Origin: JAATFS01 sp037145635
GTDB taxonomy: Bacteria; Pseudomonadota; Gammaproteobacteria; Xanthomonadales; Xanthomonadaceae
Assembly: GCA_037145635.1 (NCBI GenBank)
Contig: JBBCXB010000006.1
Span: 1-64,000, forward strand
Length of the DNA: 64,000 bases
Reading direction: 5' to 3'
Made by a program: the position numbers and the translations under genes. The notes beneath the pieces were generated by a model. The model was not told where the DNA came from. It did no database searches and worked only from the letters and a program-made list of their open reading frames with translations. Positions within the stretch are counted from its first letter, which is position 1. Each line of letters begins with the position of its first letter. Of this stretch, positions 43,706-52,781 are shown piece by piece.

Positions 43706-43954
43706 TCAGATCACGCCGCCGCCCAGCACCAGCCGGACCACGCCGACCACGATCACCAGGCCGTTGAGCAGCAGCCCGGTCTTGGCGCGGCTGCGGTTGC
43801 CCGGCGAGGTGAACAGGATCGCGACGGCGGCGACCAGGGCGCCGAACGCGGCGAACGGGATCAGGAACCAGTTGCCCCACCCCAGCAACGGGATGAAGGC
43901 CAGCACCATCCACAGCAATGCCACGATGCCCCACAACAGGCTGATCAGTCCCAT
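43706..43954 (-). CDS. Small two/three-helix membrane protein
   Basis: An 82-residue hydrophobic protein (MGLISLLWGIVALLWMVLAF, IPFAAFGALVAAVAILF, LLLNGLVIVVGVVRLVLG) with a polar loop SPGNRSRAKTG. No function known. The ATG at 43954 has GAGG at good distance; a start ten codons earlier lacks a ribosome site. Confidence 0.7.
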   Translation of the reverse strand: MGLISLLWGIVALLWMVLAFIPLLGWGNWFLIPFAAFGALVAAVAILFTSPGNRSRAKTGLLLNGLVIVVGVVRLVLGGGVI

Positions 43955-44248
43955 GCCCCACCTCGTTCGGAATCGGAGCCCCACGGTAGCGCGTCGCCGC
44001 GCCCGCCGCCTGGGCCGGTGGTCATGCCGGCGCGGGCCGGCTTGGCGGGGAGCTCACGCGCAGGCGGCTAGCGTGGATGGCCCCGGCGCCCCCGAGGCGG
44101 GGCACGTCCGCCGCCGGGCCGCGACGGTCGCCCCGCCGGCCGACGGCAGCCACCTGCGGCAGTGGGGCACGGCCGGGGCCTGCAAGTCCGACGCGATTCA
44201 GTCCCGCGGCCGGATGATCCGATTCCTAGTCCAGTGGGGGGTAAGGCC

Positions 44249-44701
44249 ATGAACAAGCCGTTCGCACTCGCGGTCGCCGCCAGCCTGGCGCTGGCCGGCT
44301 GCGCCAGTTCCTCGAAGGTGATGATGGGCGCGCCGCGCGCACCGATCGACCCGGCGCTGGTCCGGGTCTATGCCAATGCGCCGGCCGGCGCGGTGGAGAT
44401 CGCCCAGCTGGAATCCACCAGCGCGGCCGGGTTCGGCACCCAGGGGCAGACCGATGCGGCACTGGCGCGGCTCAAGCGCGAGGCCGCCAAGCTCGGCGCC
44501 AACGGCGTGGTGGTGGTCGGCGTGGGGTCCGAGCGTTCCGGCGGCGGCGTGTCGGTCGGCGGCGGCAGCTATGGCGGGCATGTCGGCGGCGGCCTGGGCA
44601 TCGGCATCCCGACCACGCAGAAACGCGCCGCCGGCGTGGCGATCTGGGTGCCGCCGGGCACCGCTTCGCAGCCGCTGCCGGAGCCGGCGCCGGCGCGCTG
44701 A
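44249..44701 (+). CDS. Lipoprotein, uncharacterised
   Basis: A 150-residue lipoprotein with the lipobox LALAGC. The mature domain includes ALARLKREAAKLGANGVVVVGVGSE, a pattern shared with small trigger-type lipoprotein and YbjQ-like folds. It continues into a Gly/Ser-rich stretch (SGGGVSVGGGSYGGHVGGGL) and a Pro-rich end. Function unknown. It should reside in the outer membrane, as the residue after Cys is Ala, not Asp. Confidence 0.75.
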   Translation: MNKPFALAVAASLALAGCASSSKVMMGAPRAPIDPALVRVYANAPAGAVEIAQLESTSAAGFGTQGQTDAALARLKREAAKLGANGVVVVGVGSERSGGGVSVGGGSYGGHVGGGLGIGIPTTQKRAAGVAIWVPPGTASQPLPEPAPAR

Positions 44702-44752
44702 CCCCGGCAACCGGGCGGCGTCCCGGCCGCGGCTGGCCGCGGCCGGGATCCC

Positions 44753-46570
44753 TCAGCGCTTACCGGCGGCCCGGCGCTGCTGCGCCGGCACGAATCGGGT
44801 CTCGACCGCGCGTGCGAGCTGGTCCGGCGGCAGCAGGCCCTGGTCGAGCAGGAAGTTGTTGAAGGCCAGGCGGTCGAAGGCCGGCCCCAGCGCCAGCTCG
44901 GTGCGCATGCGCAGCTCCAGGATGCGGGTGTAGCCGTAGAAGTAGCTGCCGGCCTGGCCGGGCGCGCGCACCATGTAGCGGTCCAGTTCCTGCCGCGCCA
45001 TCGCCGGCGACAGGCCGACGTCGTTCTCCAGCACCTGGCGCGCGCGCTCGCGGTCGATCTGGCCCAGGTTGAGCATCGGGTCCAGCATCGCGCGCGCGGC
45101 GCGCAGCAGCCGGAACTGCAACGCGATCAGCTGCCCGTCCAGCGGTTCGTACGGCACCATCTCGGCCTCGGCGTACAGCGCCCAGCCCTCGACGTTGACC
45201 GAGTTGAACGCGAACATGCTGCGCGCCAGCGACACCCCGCGCTCGACCATCGCGGTGAACTGCAGCTCGTGGCCGGGGCGGCCCTCGTGCGCGCTCAGCG
45301 TCCACGCCGCGGCGCCGAAGTTGAAGTCGTCGTACTGCTCCTTCTTGCCGCCATCGGCCGGCGGATTGCCCAGCGGCAGCACGAACTGGCCCTGCTGGCC
45401 GGTGTTGCCCACCAGCGGTGCCGGCAGGAAGTGCGGCGCCGGCTGCGCCGCGCTCTCGGCGGCCGAGCCCAGCCGCATCTGCATCGGCCGCTGCGGGACG
45501 TCGACGATGCGCTGCTGGCGGATGATCGGATCGATGCGGTCGATCACGCCGCGGTAGTGCGCTTCCAGCTGGTCGTCGGCAATGGCGTCGCGCTTGAGCG
45601 CGCGGATCACCGCCACGTAGTCGTCGCCCTGCACGCCCTTGGCCTGGGCCACCCGCGGTGCGAGCTGGCGCATCGCCGAGCGCGTCTCCATGAATTCCAG
45701 CTGCGCGCGCTGGATCAGCTGCTGCGGCGCGATGTCGATGCCGACCTGCTTGAGCTGGAAGGCGTACAGCGGTGCCGGCAGGCGCGCGTCCTTGCGCGCC
45801 TTGGGCAGCACCTGTGCACGGGTCCAGGCGGCGTAGTCCTTGAGCTGGCGGGCCATGGCCTGCAGCGCCGGCTCGGCGCCGTCGATGCGGTACTTGGCGA
45901 ACAGCTCGCCGATCCCGGCCACGTAGGTGTCCACGTTCGCCAGCGCCTGCTGCACCTCGCGCTCGGTGGGCTGCAGCAGCTGCGCGTTGCCGGCCTGCTC
46001 CTCGTAGCGCTGGCGCGCGAGGGTGGCGATCGGGGTGCTGCCGGGCACCAGGCCGACATAGCGCTTGAGCCGGTCCAGCGCACGCGCGCGCCGCTCGGGC
46101 GGGGTCTGGTCGGAGAGCAGCCCGTTGAGGCCGGAGAACACCAGCTGCGGTGCGTCGGTCCACGGCAGCAGGTAGCGCTCGTTGAGGGTGCTGCCTTCGA
46201 TGTCGCGGTCGACCGCGTCGATCATGATCTGCAGGTCCTGGCGCACGTCGGCGTCGCCCTCGGCGGCCAGCCGGGCCTGCAGCCCGGTGCGCGCCGCGGC
46301 GATCGCGGCGCGGTAGCGCTCTCCGTTACGCGGCCCCAGGTCGGAGACCTGGTCGTCGTAGCCGGGCACGCCGAAGAAGCTGGCCTGCTCCGGCTGGAAC
46401 GGCGCCTGCGCCTTGAGCAGGATCTGCGCATCCGCATTGCTCCTGGCGACCCAGGCCGGGACCGGCGCGGCGGCGGTCGCGGTGGACGCGGCGGCGGCCG
46501 ACGCGGAAGGCACCGGGACGGCTGGGACGAGGGCCAGCAGCAGCGACAGGGCGAGCGGAGTGGGTTTCAT
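44753..46570 (-). CDS. DUF885 family exported protein
   Basis: A 605-residue protein with an N-terminal signal peptide (cleaved near SASA) and the DUF885 domain. The metallopeptidase-like motif HEGRPGHELQF lies near the C-terminal third, followed by EGWALYAE, another family hallmark. The fold resembles M32/M3-type zinc peptidases, but substrates are unknown. The ATG at 46570 opens the signal peptide; the much longer upstream frame is not coding. It probably acts in the periplasm on peptides. Confidence 0.88.
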   Translation of the reverse strand: MKPTPLALSLLLALVPAVPVPSASAAAASTATAAAPVPAWVARSNADAQILLKAQAPFQPEQASFFGVPGYDDQVSDLGPRNGERYRAAIAAARTGLQARLAAEGDADVRQDLQIMIDAVDRDIEGSTLNERYLLPWTDAPQLVFSGLNGLLSDQTPPERRARALDRLKRYVGLVPGSTPIATLARQRYEEQAGNAQLLQPTEREVQQALANVDTYVAGIGELFAKYRIDGAEPALQAMARQLKDYAAWTRAQVLPKARKDARLPAPLYAFQLKQVGIDIAPQQLIQRAQLEFMETRSAMRQLAPRVAQAKGVQGDDYVAVIRALKRDAIADDQLEAHYRGVIDRIDPIIRQQRIVDVPQRPMQMRLGSAAESAAQPAPHFLPAPLVGNTGQQGQFVLPLGNPPADGGKKEQYDDFNFGAAAWTLSAHEGRPGHELQFTAMVERGVSLARSMFAFNSVNVEGWALYAEAEMVPYEPLDGQLIALQFRLLRAARAMLDPMLNLGQIDRERARQVLENDVGLSPAMARQELDRYMVRAPGQAGSYFYGYTRILELRMRTELALGPAFDRLAFNNFLLDQGLLPPDQLARAVETRFVPAQQRRAAGKR

Positions 46571-46692
46571 GGGCGGTCCCGGGTGGCGATGGACGCGTAC
46601 CGTACCGCAGCCGCCCGCGGCGGCGCATGGGCCGGAGGTCCCGTGCGGGCACGCCCGTGCCGGGCGGCGCACCCGCACGCGGCCTGCCGCCG

Positions 46693-47448
46693 TCACTCCT
46701 GCAGCAGGCCCCCGGAGAGCGCGCCGAGCCGGTCCAGGTCGGTGAGGTGCACGTCGCGGCCGTCGACCTCCAGCACGCCGTCGCGCTGGAAGCGCCGCAG
46801 CAGCCGGCTGATGGTCTCCGGGGTCAGCCGCAGGTAGTTGGCGATGTCGCCGCGCGGCATGCCCAGCCGCAGCCGCGTCGCCGACAGCCCGCGCCGGCGG
46901 GCGTGCCGCGACAGCCGCAGGAACAGCGTGGCCAGGCGCTGCTCGGCGGTGTAGCGGCCCAGCAGCAGGTGGGCCTCGGCGATCTGCCGGCTGAGCAGGT
47001 TGAGCAGGCTGCGCTGCAGCGTAGGCGTGCCCTGGATCAGCTGGGTGACCATCGCGAACGACAGCTGGCACAGCGAGGTGGTCTCCAGCGCCACCGCATG
47101 GCAGGCATGCCGGCCGGCATGGATCGCGTCCAGGCCGATGGCATCGCCGGCGTGGGCGAAGCCGAGGATGCGCTCGCTGCCGCAGGGCTCGACGGTGAAC
47201 AGCTTGACGGTGCCGGTGCGCACCACGGTCAGCGCGGTCAGCGCATCGCCGGCACGGAACAGGGTGCTGCCTTCCAGGTAGGCGGCGCTGTGCTCGACCC
47301 GGGCATCGAGCGCGCGCAGCCGCGGCGCCTCGCGCTCGGCCAGGCAGAAGTCGCCGACGTCGCAGATGCTGCACAGGCGCAGCGAGAAGCGGTTGTCGCA
47401 GGGCGACAGCGGCAGGGTGCGCGAGGTGGGAAGGACGGCGGTGTCCAT
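46693..47448 (-). CDS. fnr: FNR/ANR-type oxygen-sensing regulator
   Basis: A 251-residue CRP/FNR-family protein. Its N terminus carries CSICDVGDFC (C-x2-C-x5-C) plus a fourth Cys in VEPCGSE, the ligand set for the oxygen-labile 4Fe-4S cluster of FNR. The cyclic-nucleotide-like barrel is followed by the recognition helix RLTPETISRLLRRF with the E..SR signature that reads TTGAT-N4-ATCAA sites. It should activate anaerobic genes. The start at 47448 gives the family length. It is transcribed alone. Confidence 0.9.
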   Translation of the reverse strand: MDTAVLPTSRTLPLSPCDNRFSLRLCSICDVGDFCLAEREAPRLRALDARVEHSAAYLEGSTLFRAGDALTALTVVRTGTVKLFTVEPCGSERILGFAHAGDAIGLDAIHAGRHACHAVALETTSLCQLSFAMVTQLIQGTPTLQRSLLNLLSRQIAEAHLLLGRYTAEQRLATLFLRLSRHARRRGLSATRLRLGMPRGDIANYLRLTPETISRLLRRFQRDGVLEVDGRDVHLTDLDRLGALSGGLLQE

Positions 47449-47563
47449 GCGACAGCGGGGGACTCGAAGCGTTGCCCCAGCATACGCCGCGGCGGCGCCG
47501 CCGCCGCCGGGCGCGGCCGCCGCACTTTGTCGCACGCGGCCGGCGCGCCCGCGCGGCGCCGGC

Positions 47564-49813
47564 TCAGGGCTGCGCCGCGGCCGGCGCCAGGCAGCGGCGC
47601 AGGAAGGCCTCGGCCGTGCGGTAGCGGTGCAGCGCATTGCTGCCGGACAGGCCGTGCTTGGCGCCCGGGTAGGTCATCAGCTCGAACGCGGTGCCGCGCT
47701 TCTGCAGTTCGCTCATCAGCGAGGTCGAGTGGGTGAACAGCACGTTGTCGTCGGCCATGCCGTGGATCAGCAGCAGCGGCGAGGTCAGCCCGTCCAAGTG
47801 CGCGGCCACGCGCGCGGCGGCATAGCCGTCGGCGTTGGCTGCGGGCAGGTCCATGTAGCGCTCGGTGTAGTGGGTGTCGTACAGGCCCCAGTCGGTCACC
47901 GGCGCGCCGGCCACGCCGCAGGCGTAGGCCTCGCTGTGGCGGGCCAGCAGCATCAGCGTCATGTAGCCGCCGTTGGACCAGCCCTGCACGCCGATGCGCG
48001 CCGGATCCACCCACGGCTGCGCCTTGAGCCAGGCCACGCCGCGCAGCTGGTCGTCCACCTCGACCGTGCCCTGGCGGCGGTACAGCGCACCGCCGAAGTC
48101 GCGCCCGCGGCGCGGGGTGCCGCGGTTGTCCAGCGAGAACACCACGTGGCCCTGCTGGGCCAGGTACTGGTTGAACAGCGCGTCGCCGCGGCCGGGCCAG
48201 GCGTCGGTGACGGTCTGCGCGGCGGGCCCGCCGTAGACGTAGACCATCACCGGGTAGCGCTTGCCGGGATCGAAGTGCTCCGGCTTGATGACGCTGTAGT
48301 GCAGCGGCGTGCGGCCGTCGGCGGCGGTCAGCGTGCCGAACTCGACCGGGCGCTGGGCCTGGCGGTACGGCGCGTACGGGTGCTGCGGATCGGACAGGTC
48401 GTTGCGCAGCAGCGTGGCGAGCTTCTCGCCGCTGGCGCGGAACAGCTCGATCTGCGGCGGCGTGGTGGTGTTGGACCAGCTGTCCACGTACACGCTGGCG
48501 TTGCGGGCGAAGCTGACCGCATGCGTGCCGGGCGTGCGGGTCCGCCGCTCGACCGCGCCGCCGGCCAGCGGCACCGCGTACAGCTGGCTCTGCAGCGGCG
48601 ACTCGCGGGTGCCGGTGAAGTACACCGTGCCGGCGGCCTCGTCGACCGCGGCCACGCCGTCGACGACCCAGTCGCCGGCCGTCAGCGGCTGCAGCCGGCG
48701 GCCGTCTTCCGAGGCCAGGTACAGGTGCTGGTAGCCGCTGCGCTCCGAACCCCAGACGAAGCGGCCGTCCTTGAGGAAGCGCAGGTCGTGGTGCAGCGGC
48801 ACCCAGGTCGGCGAGGTCTCGGTGACCAGGGTGCGCTGCGCGCCGGAGGCGAGCGTGGTCTCGACCAGTTCGAGCGTCTTCTGGTCGCGCGACTGGCGCT
48901 GGAAGGTCAGCCGCTGCGGATCGCGCCAGTCCACGCGCGCCAGGTAGATGTCCGGCTGCGTGCCGAGGTCGACCCAGCGCGGCGCGGCGCCGGCGCGCGG
49001 CGCGATCACGCCCAGCCTGACCTGCACGTTGGGCTGGCCGGCCTGCGGGTAGCGCTGCATCACCACGTCGGTGTGGTCGGCATAGACCTCGTAGCGCTTC
49101 TGCACCGGCACCGGGCCCTCGTCGATGCGGGCGAAGGCGATCGCCGAGTCGTCCGGCGCCCACCAGTAGCCGGTATGGCGGTCCATCTCCTCGTCGGCGA
49201 CGAACTCGGCCACGCCGTTGCCGATGGTCTCGCTGCCGTCGTGGGTCAGCTGCCGGGCCTGGCCCGAGGCCAGCTCGATCACCCACAGGTCGCGCGCGCG
49301 CACGAAGCTGACGTAGCCGCCCTTGGGCGAGATCTTGGGGTCGGTGGCGAAGCCCTCGCCATGGGTGAGCTTGCGCACCGCCGCGGCGCCCTGCCTGGAC
49401 AGGTCGTACAGGTACAGCTCGCCGCCGAGCGGGAACAGCAGCGCGCGCGCGTCCGGGGCCCATTGGTAATCGACGATGCCGGCGTAGGCGGCGATGCGCT
49501 GGCGCTCGCGGCGCGCCTTCTCGGCATCGCTGAGGGTCTCGGTGCCGGGCAGCACCACCTTGGAGTCGACCAGCAGCCGGGTCTGGCCGCTGGCGATGTC
49601 GTATTCCCACAGGTCCAGCTGGTTGCGGTCGCTGTCCTTGCCGCGCAGGAAGGTCACGCGCGAGCCGTCGGGCGCGACCTGCGGCTTCATCAGGGTCGGG
49701 CCGGACAGCGGCAGCGGCCCGGTGATCGCCTCCAGGGTCAGCTTCTTGGCGGGGGCGGCGGATGCGGTGGCGGTGGCGAACATGAGGACGGCGGCGGCGA
49801 GCAGGGAGCGCAT
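47564..49813 (-). CDS. S9B dipeptidyl-peptidase IV-like serine protease
   Basis: A 749-residue exported prolyl-type peptidase: signal peptide (cleaved near ASAAP), an eight-bladed DPPIV N-terminal propeller (IVDYQWAPDARALLFPLGGE, FVADEEMDRHTGYWWAPDDS) and a C-terminal alpha/beta hydrolase. The nucleophile Ser is in GVQGWSNGGYMT and the catalytic His in YPGAKHGLSG. The Glu pair in FVADEEMDR anchors substrate N termini as in DPPIV. It should release Xaa-Pro dipeptides in the periplasm. AGGA precedes the ATG at 49813. Confidence 0.92.
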   Translation of the reverse strand: MRSLLAAAVLMFATATASAAPAKKLTLEAITGPLPLSGPTLMKPQVAPDGSRVTFLRGKDSDRNQLDLWEYDIASGQTRLLVDSKVVLPGTETLSDAEKARRERQRIAAYAGIVDYQWAPDARALLFPLGGELYLYDLSRQGAAAVRKLTHGEGFATDPKISPKGGYVSFVRARDLWVIELASGQARQLTHDGSETIGNGVAEFVADEEMDRHTGYWWAPDDSAIAFARIDEGPVPVQKRYEVYADHTDVVMQRYPQAGQPNVQVRLGVIAPRAGAAPRWVDLGTQPDIYLARVDWRDPQRLTFQRQSRDQKTLELVETTLASGAQRTLVTETSPTWVPLHHDLRFLKDGRFVWGSERSGYQHLYLASEDGRRLQPLTAGDWVVDGVAAVDEAAGTVYFTGTRESPLQSQLYAVPLAGGAVERRTRTPGTHAVSFARNASVYVDSWSNTTTPPQIELFRASGEKLATLLRNDLSDPQHPYAPYRQAQRPVEFGTLTAADGRTPLHYSVIKPEHFDPGKRYPVMVYVYGGPAAQTVTDAWPGRGDALFNQYLAQQGHVVFSLDNRGTPRRGRDFGGALYRRQGTVEVDDQLRGVAWLKAQPWVDPARIGVQGWSNGGYMTLMLLARHSEAYACGVAGAPVTDWGLYDTHYTERYMDLPAANADGYAAARVAAHLDGLTSPLLLIHGMADDNVLFTHSTSLMSELQKRGTAFELMTYPGAKHGLSGSNALHRYRTAEAFLRRCLAPAAAQP

Positions 49814-50014
49814 GGAATTTCCTGGGGGCACCGGCGGACCGGATGCGGAGGACAGCGGGCCGGCGGTCAGCGCGGCACGCGCAAACGCCAACGTTAGAAC
49901 ACCCGGGCGGGGTCCACCAGATGGCGTCGGTCATGGATCGCCCCGGCTCCCCGTGCGGCGGTGTCGCCGACCCGAGGCGGCGAGTGGCGGCCGGACCGCC
50001 CGCGCGCGCTGGCC

Positions 50015-50704
50015 TCAGCGCTGGCCGAACAGGTGCTTGCGCGCCTCCTCACTCAGCGGCTTGCCGGCGTCGGGACTGACCTGCTGCTTGAGCGCGTAGG
50101 CACGCTGGGTGGCCGGGCGCGCGGCGACGTCGGCATGCCAGCGCTGCAGGTGCGGGAACGCGGCGTAGTCCGGGGTCAGCCCCGGGTAGACCTCGATCCA
50201 TGGATAGCTGGCCATGTCGGCAATGCCGTACTCGTCGCCGGCCAGGTAGGCGCTGCGCGCCAGGCGGGTGTCGAGCACGCCGTGCAGGCGCCGCACCTCG
50301 GCGCCGTAGCGGTCGATGGCGTAGCCGATCTTCTCCGGCGCGTAGACGTTGAAGTGCCCCATCTGCCCGGTCATCGGCCCGAGCCCGGCCATCTGCCAGA
50401 ACAGCCATTCCAGCGCGGCGACGCGGCCGCGCGGATCGGCCGGCAGGAACCGGCCGGTCTTCTCGGCCAGGTACAGCAGGATCGCACCGGATTCGAACAC
50501 GCTCAGCGGCGCGCCGCCGGCGGCCGGCGCGTGGTCGACGATGGCCGGCATCTTGTTGTTGGGCGAGATCGCCAGAAACGCCGGATCGAACTGCTCGCCG
50601 GCCCCGATGTTGACCGGCTTGACCGTGTACTCCAGCCCGGCCTCTTCCAGGAACAGGGTGATCTTGTGGCCGTTGGGCGTGGGCCAGTAGTACAGGTCGA
50701 TCAT
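50015..50704 (-). CDS. yfcG: Nu-class glutathione S-transferase (YfcG-like)
   Basis: A 229-residue cytoplasmic thioredoxin-fold enzyme: MIDLYYWPTPNGHKITLFLE is nearly identical to the opening of E. coli YfcG, followed by SPNNKMPAIVDH and FESGAILLYLAEKTGRFLP. Nu-class GSTs bind two glutathiones and act as disulfide-bond reductases. The C-terminal helical domain is complete. Divergent from the UPF0114 gene. Confidence 0.9.
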   Translation of the reverse strand: MIDLYYWPTPNGHKITLFLEEAGLEYTVKPVNIGAGEQFDPAFLAISPNNKMPAIVDHAPAAGGAPLSVFESGAILLYLAEKTGRFLPADPRGRVAALEWLFWQMAGLGPMTGQMGHFNVYAPEKIGYAIDRYGAEVRRLHGVLDTRLARSAYLAGDEYGIADMASYPWIEVYPGLTPDYAAFPHLQRWHADVAARPATQRAYALKQQVSPDAGKPLSEEARKHLFGQR

Positions 50705-50809
50705 CGTCGGACTCCGGGCGGTTGAGCGGAGAGTGTAGCGAGCCGCCGCCTTGGCAGCGTCATGGCCGCCCGGTACCCTGCCGCTCCCCTGCCCGTACGG
50801 ACGCTCCAG

Positions 50810-51424
50810 ATGTCGCTCACGCCGCAACGCCTCAACCCGGTCGCCACCCTGATCTTCGCCTCGCGCTGGCTGCAGCTGCCGCTGTACCTGGGCCTGATCG
50901 TCGCGCAGGGCGTGTACGTGTTCCTGTTCGGCAAGGAGCTGTGGCACCTGATCCACGAATCGCCGAGCCTGGGCGAGCAGCAGATCATGCTGATCGTGCT
51001 CAACCTGATCGACGTGGTGATGATCTCCAACCTGCTGGTGATGGTGATCGTGGGCGGCTACGAGACCTTCGTCTCGCGCCTGGGCCTGGAAGGCCACCCC
51101 GACCAGCCGGAATGGCTCAGCCACGTCAATGCCAGCGTGCTGAAGGTCAAGCTCGCGCTGTCGATCATCGGCATCTCCTCGATCCACCTGCTCAAGACCT
51201 TCATCGCCGCCGGTTCGCTCAACGGCCTGCCGCTGTGCGCGCCGGACAGGATGAACGTCGCCGCCACCCAGATCGGCGAGGCGACGTGCTCGGCGCTGAC
51301 CGCCGACGGCGTGCTGTGGCAGACCATCATCCATTGCGTCTTCATCCTGTCGGCGATCGGCATCGCCTGGACCGACCGCCTGATGTCCGGCCCGGCCGCC
51401 GCGCCGCACCCCGCCGCGCACTGA
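50810..51424 (+). CDS. UPF0114 (YqhA) membrane protein
   Basis: A 204-residue protein with four membrane helices matching the YqhA/UPF0114 family: IFASRWLQLPLYLGLIVAQG, LIDVVMISNLLVMVIVGGYE, VLKVKLALSIIGISSIHLLK and IIHCVFILSAIGIAWTDRLM. The family is conserved in proteobacteria and lacks a defined function. The start at 50810 removes a non-conserved N-terminal extension. Confidence 0.9.
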   Translation: MSLTPQRLNPVATLIFASRWLQLPLYLGLIVAQGVYVFLFGKELWHLIHESPSLGEQQIMLIVLNLIDVVMISNLLVMVIVGGYETFVSRLGLEGHPDQPEWLSHVNASVLKVKLALSIIGISSIHLLKTFIAAGSLNGLPLCAPDRMNVAATQIGEATCSALTADGVLWQTIIHCVFILSAIGIAWTDRLMSGPAAAPHPAAH

Positions 51425-51593
51425 TCCGGCGACGCATGCGAGTGGCCGTCGATCTTCCGCCGCGCCGCGGACCGGGCTTGGCCCGGATCGCCCCGGCAAT
51501 GCTAGATTGCCGGCTCTGCCGCCCGCTCCGGGAAAAGCGGGCGGCCCTTCACAGTGGCAACCGTTCTTTCGCAACCGGGGTCAAGGGGGAAGC

Positions 51594-52601
51594 ATGTTGA
51601 AACTGAAGATGGGCCGGAAGGCCCGCCTGGCGGCGCCGATGCTGGTACTGGCGACGCTGGCCGGCTGCTCCGGGCAGCAGGACACGCCGGCCGCCGGCCC
51701 CGCCGCCGCCGCGAAGAAGGCGCCCGCCGCCGCGGAGGCCGCCCGCGCGGCGCCTGCGGTGTCGCCGCAGGTGCGGTCGATGAAGGCCGGGCAGCTGCGC
51801 GAGGCCGCCACCCGGGCGCTGCGCGAGAACCGCATGTACGCCCCCGCCAGCGACAATGCCGTGGAGTACTACCTGGTGCTGCGCGAGAAGCAGCCGCAGG
51901 ACGCGACGGTCAAGAGCGCGCTCACCGACCTGATGCCGTACACCCTGATCGCCGCCGAGCAGAGCCTGGGCCGCGAGGACATCCCCGAGGCCCAGCGCCT
52001 GGTCGCGCTGATCGAGCGCGTGGACCCCGCCGCGCCCGCGCTTCCGCGCCTGAAGGCCGGCGTGGCCAGTGGCCTGCAGGCCGCGGCCGCGCGTACAGAG
52101 CAGGACATCGAGAAGGCCAGGAAGCAGGCCGAGGAGAAGGCGCAGCAGCAGGCCGAGCAGAAGAAGCAGGCCGAGCAGCAGGCCAGGGAAGCCGCCGCCG
52201 CGCAGCAGATCGCCCGGCAACAGGAGGCCGCCCGCACGCCGGCGGCCGAACCGGCGCCGGCGGCCGGCGCCCGCCGCGACGGCGAGGCCGCGCCCACCGC
52301 CGCGGCACCCGCGCCCCGACCGGCCCCCGCCGCCCCGCCCCCGGCGCAGACGCTGCGCCCGATCAGCACGCCGGCGCCGCGCTACCCGCCCGAGGCCTTG
52401 CGCGCCGGCACCTCGGGCGAGGTGCTGGTCGAGATCACCGTAGGCACCGACGGCTCGGTCACCAGCTCGCGGATCCTGCGCGCCACTCCGGCCCGGGTGT
52501 TCGACCGCGAGGCCCTGAACGCGATCAAGCGCTGGAAGTTCGAGCCGGTGCCGGCCCCGGTCACCACCCGCCGCACGCTGTCGTTCAACCCCGGCAACTG
52601 A
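51594..52601 (+). CDS. TonB-domain lipoprotein
   Basis: A 335-residue protein with a lipobox (LATLAGCSG), a region rich in Ala, an Ala/Gln/Glu/Lys coiled coil (about 165-210), a Pro-rich linker and a C-terminal TonB domain (YPPEALRAGTSGEVLVEITV, FDREALNAIKRWKFEP). Ordinary TonB proteins have an N-terminal helix that couples to ExbBD; here it is replaced by a lipid anchor. Energy coupling in the usual way is therefore unlikely, and a scaffolding or sensing role is possible. No exbBD genes are nearby. Confidence 0.83.
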   Translation: MLKLKMGRKARLAAPMLVLATLAGCSGQQDTPAAGPAAAAKKAPAAAEAARAAPAVSPQVRSMKAGQLREAATRALRENRMYAPASDNAVEYYLVLREKQPQDATVKSALTDLMPYTLIAAEQSLGREDIPEAQRLVALIERVDPAAPALPRLKAGVASGLQAAAARTEQDIEKARKQAEEKAQQQAEQKKQAEQQAREAAAAQQIARQQEAARTPAAEPAPAAGARRDGEAAPTAAAPAPRPAPAAPPPAQTLRPISTPAPRYPPEALRAGTSGEVLVEITVGTDGSVTSSRILRATPARVFDREALNAIKRWKFEPVPAPVTTRRTLSFNPGN

Positions 52602-52736
52602 CGGGGACGGCGCGGCCTTCGCGACGCGGACGACCGCGCCGCGCCGCGCAGGGCCGTACACGCTGCGCGCGTGCGTGCGCCCTCCCCAGGCAGCCTCGTG
52701 CGGCGCGGCGGTCGCGGTGGCGATGCCCGGCGTGCC

Positions 52737-52752
52737 GCGACATCCCTGTCGC
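52737..52752. repeat. Palindromic hairpin related to the repeat at 1-103
   Basis: GCGACA and TGTCGC pair around the loop TCCC; on the minus strand this reads GCGACAGGGATGTCGC, the same ACAGGGATGT core as the hairpin at 26-45. It stands 30 bp past the end of the ABC permease gene, as expected of intergenic REP-like units. Confidence 0.6.
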
Positions 52753-52781
52753 GCCACACCGAACGGCCCGGCCGGCGACCG

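Noticed and set aside
47366..49897. Plus-strand open frame of about 840 codons opposite the S9 peptidase
   Set aside because: Antisense shadow of a complete peptidase gene with clear catalytic motifs; no family resemblance.
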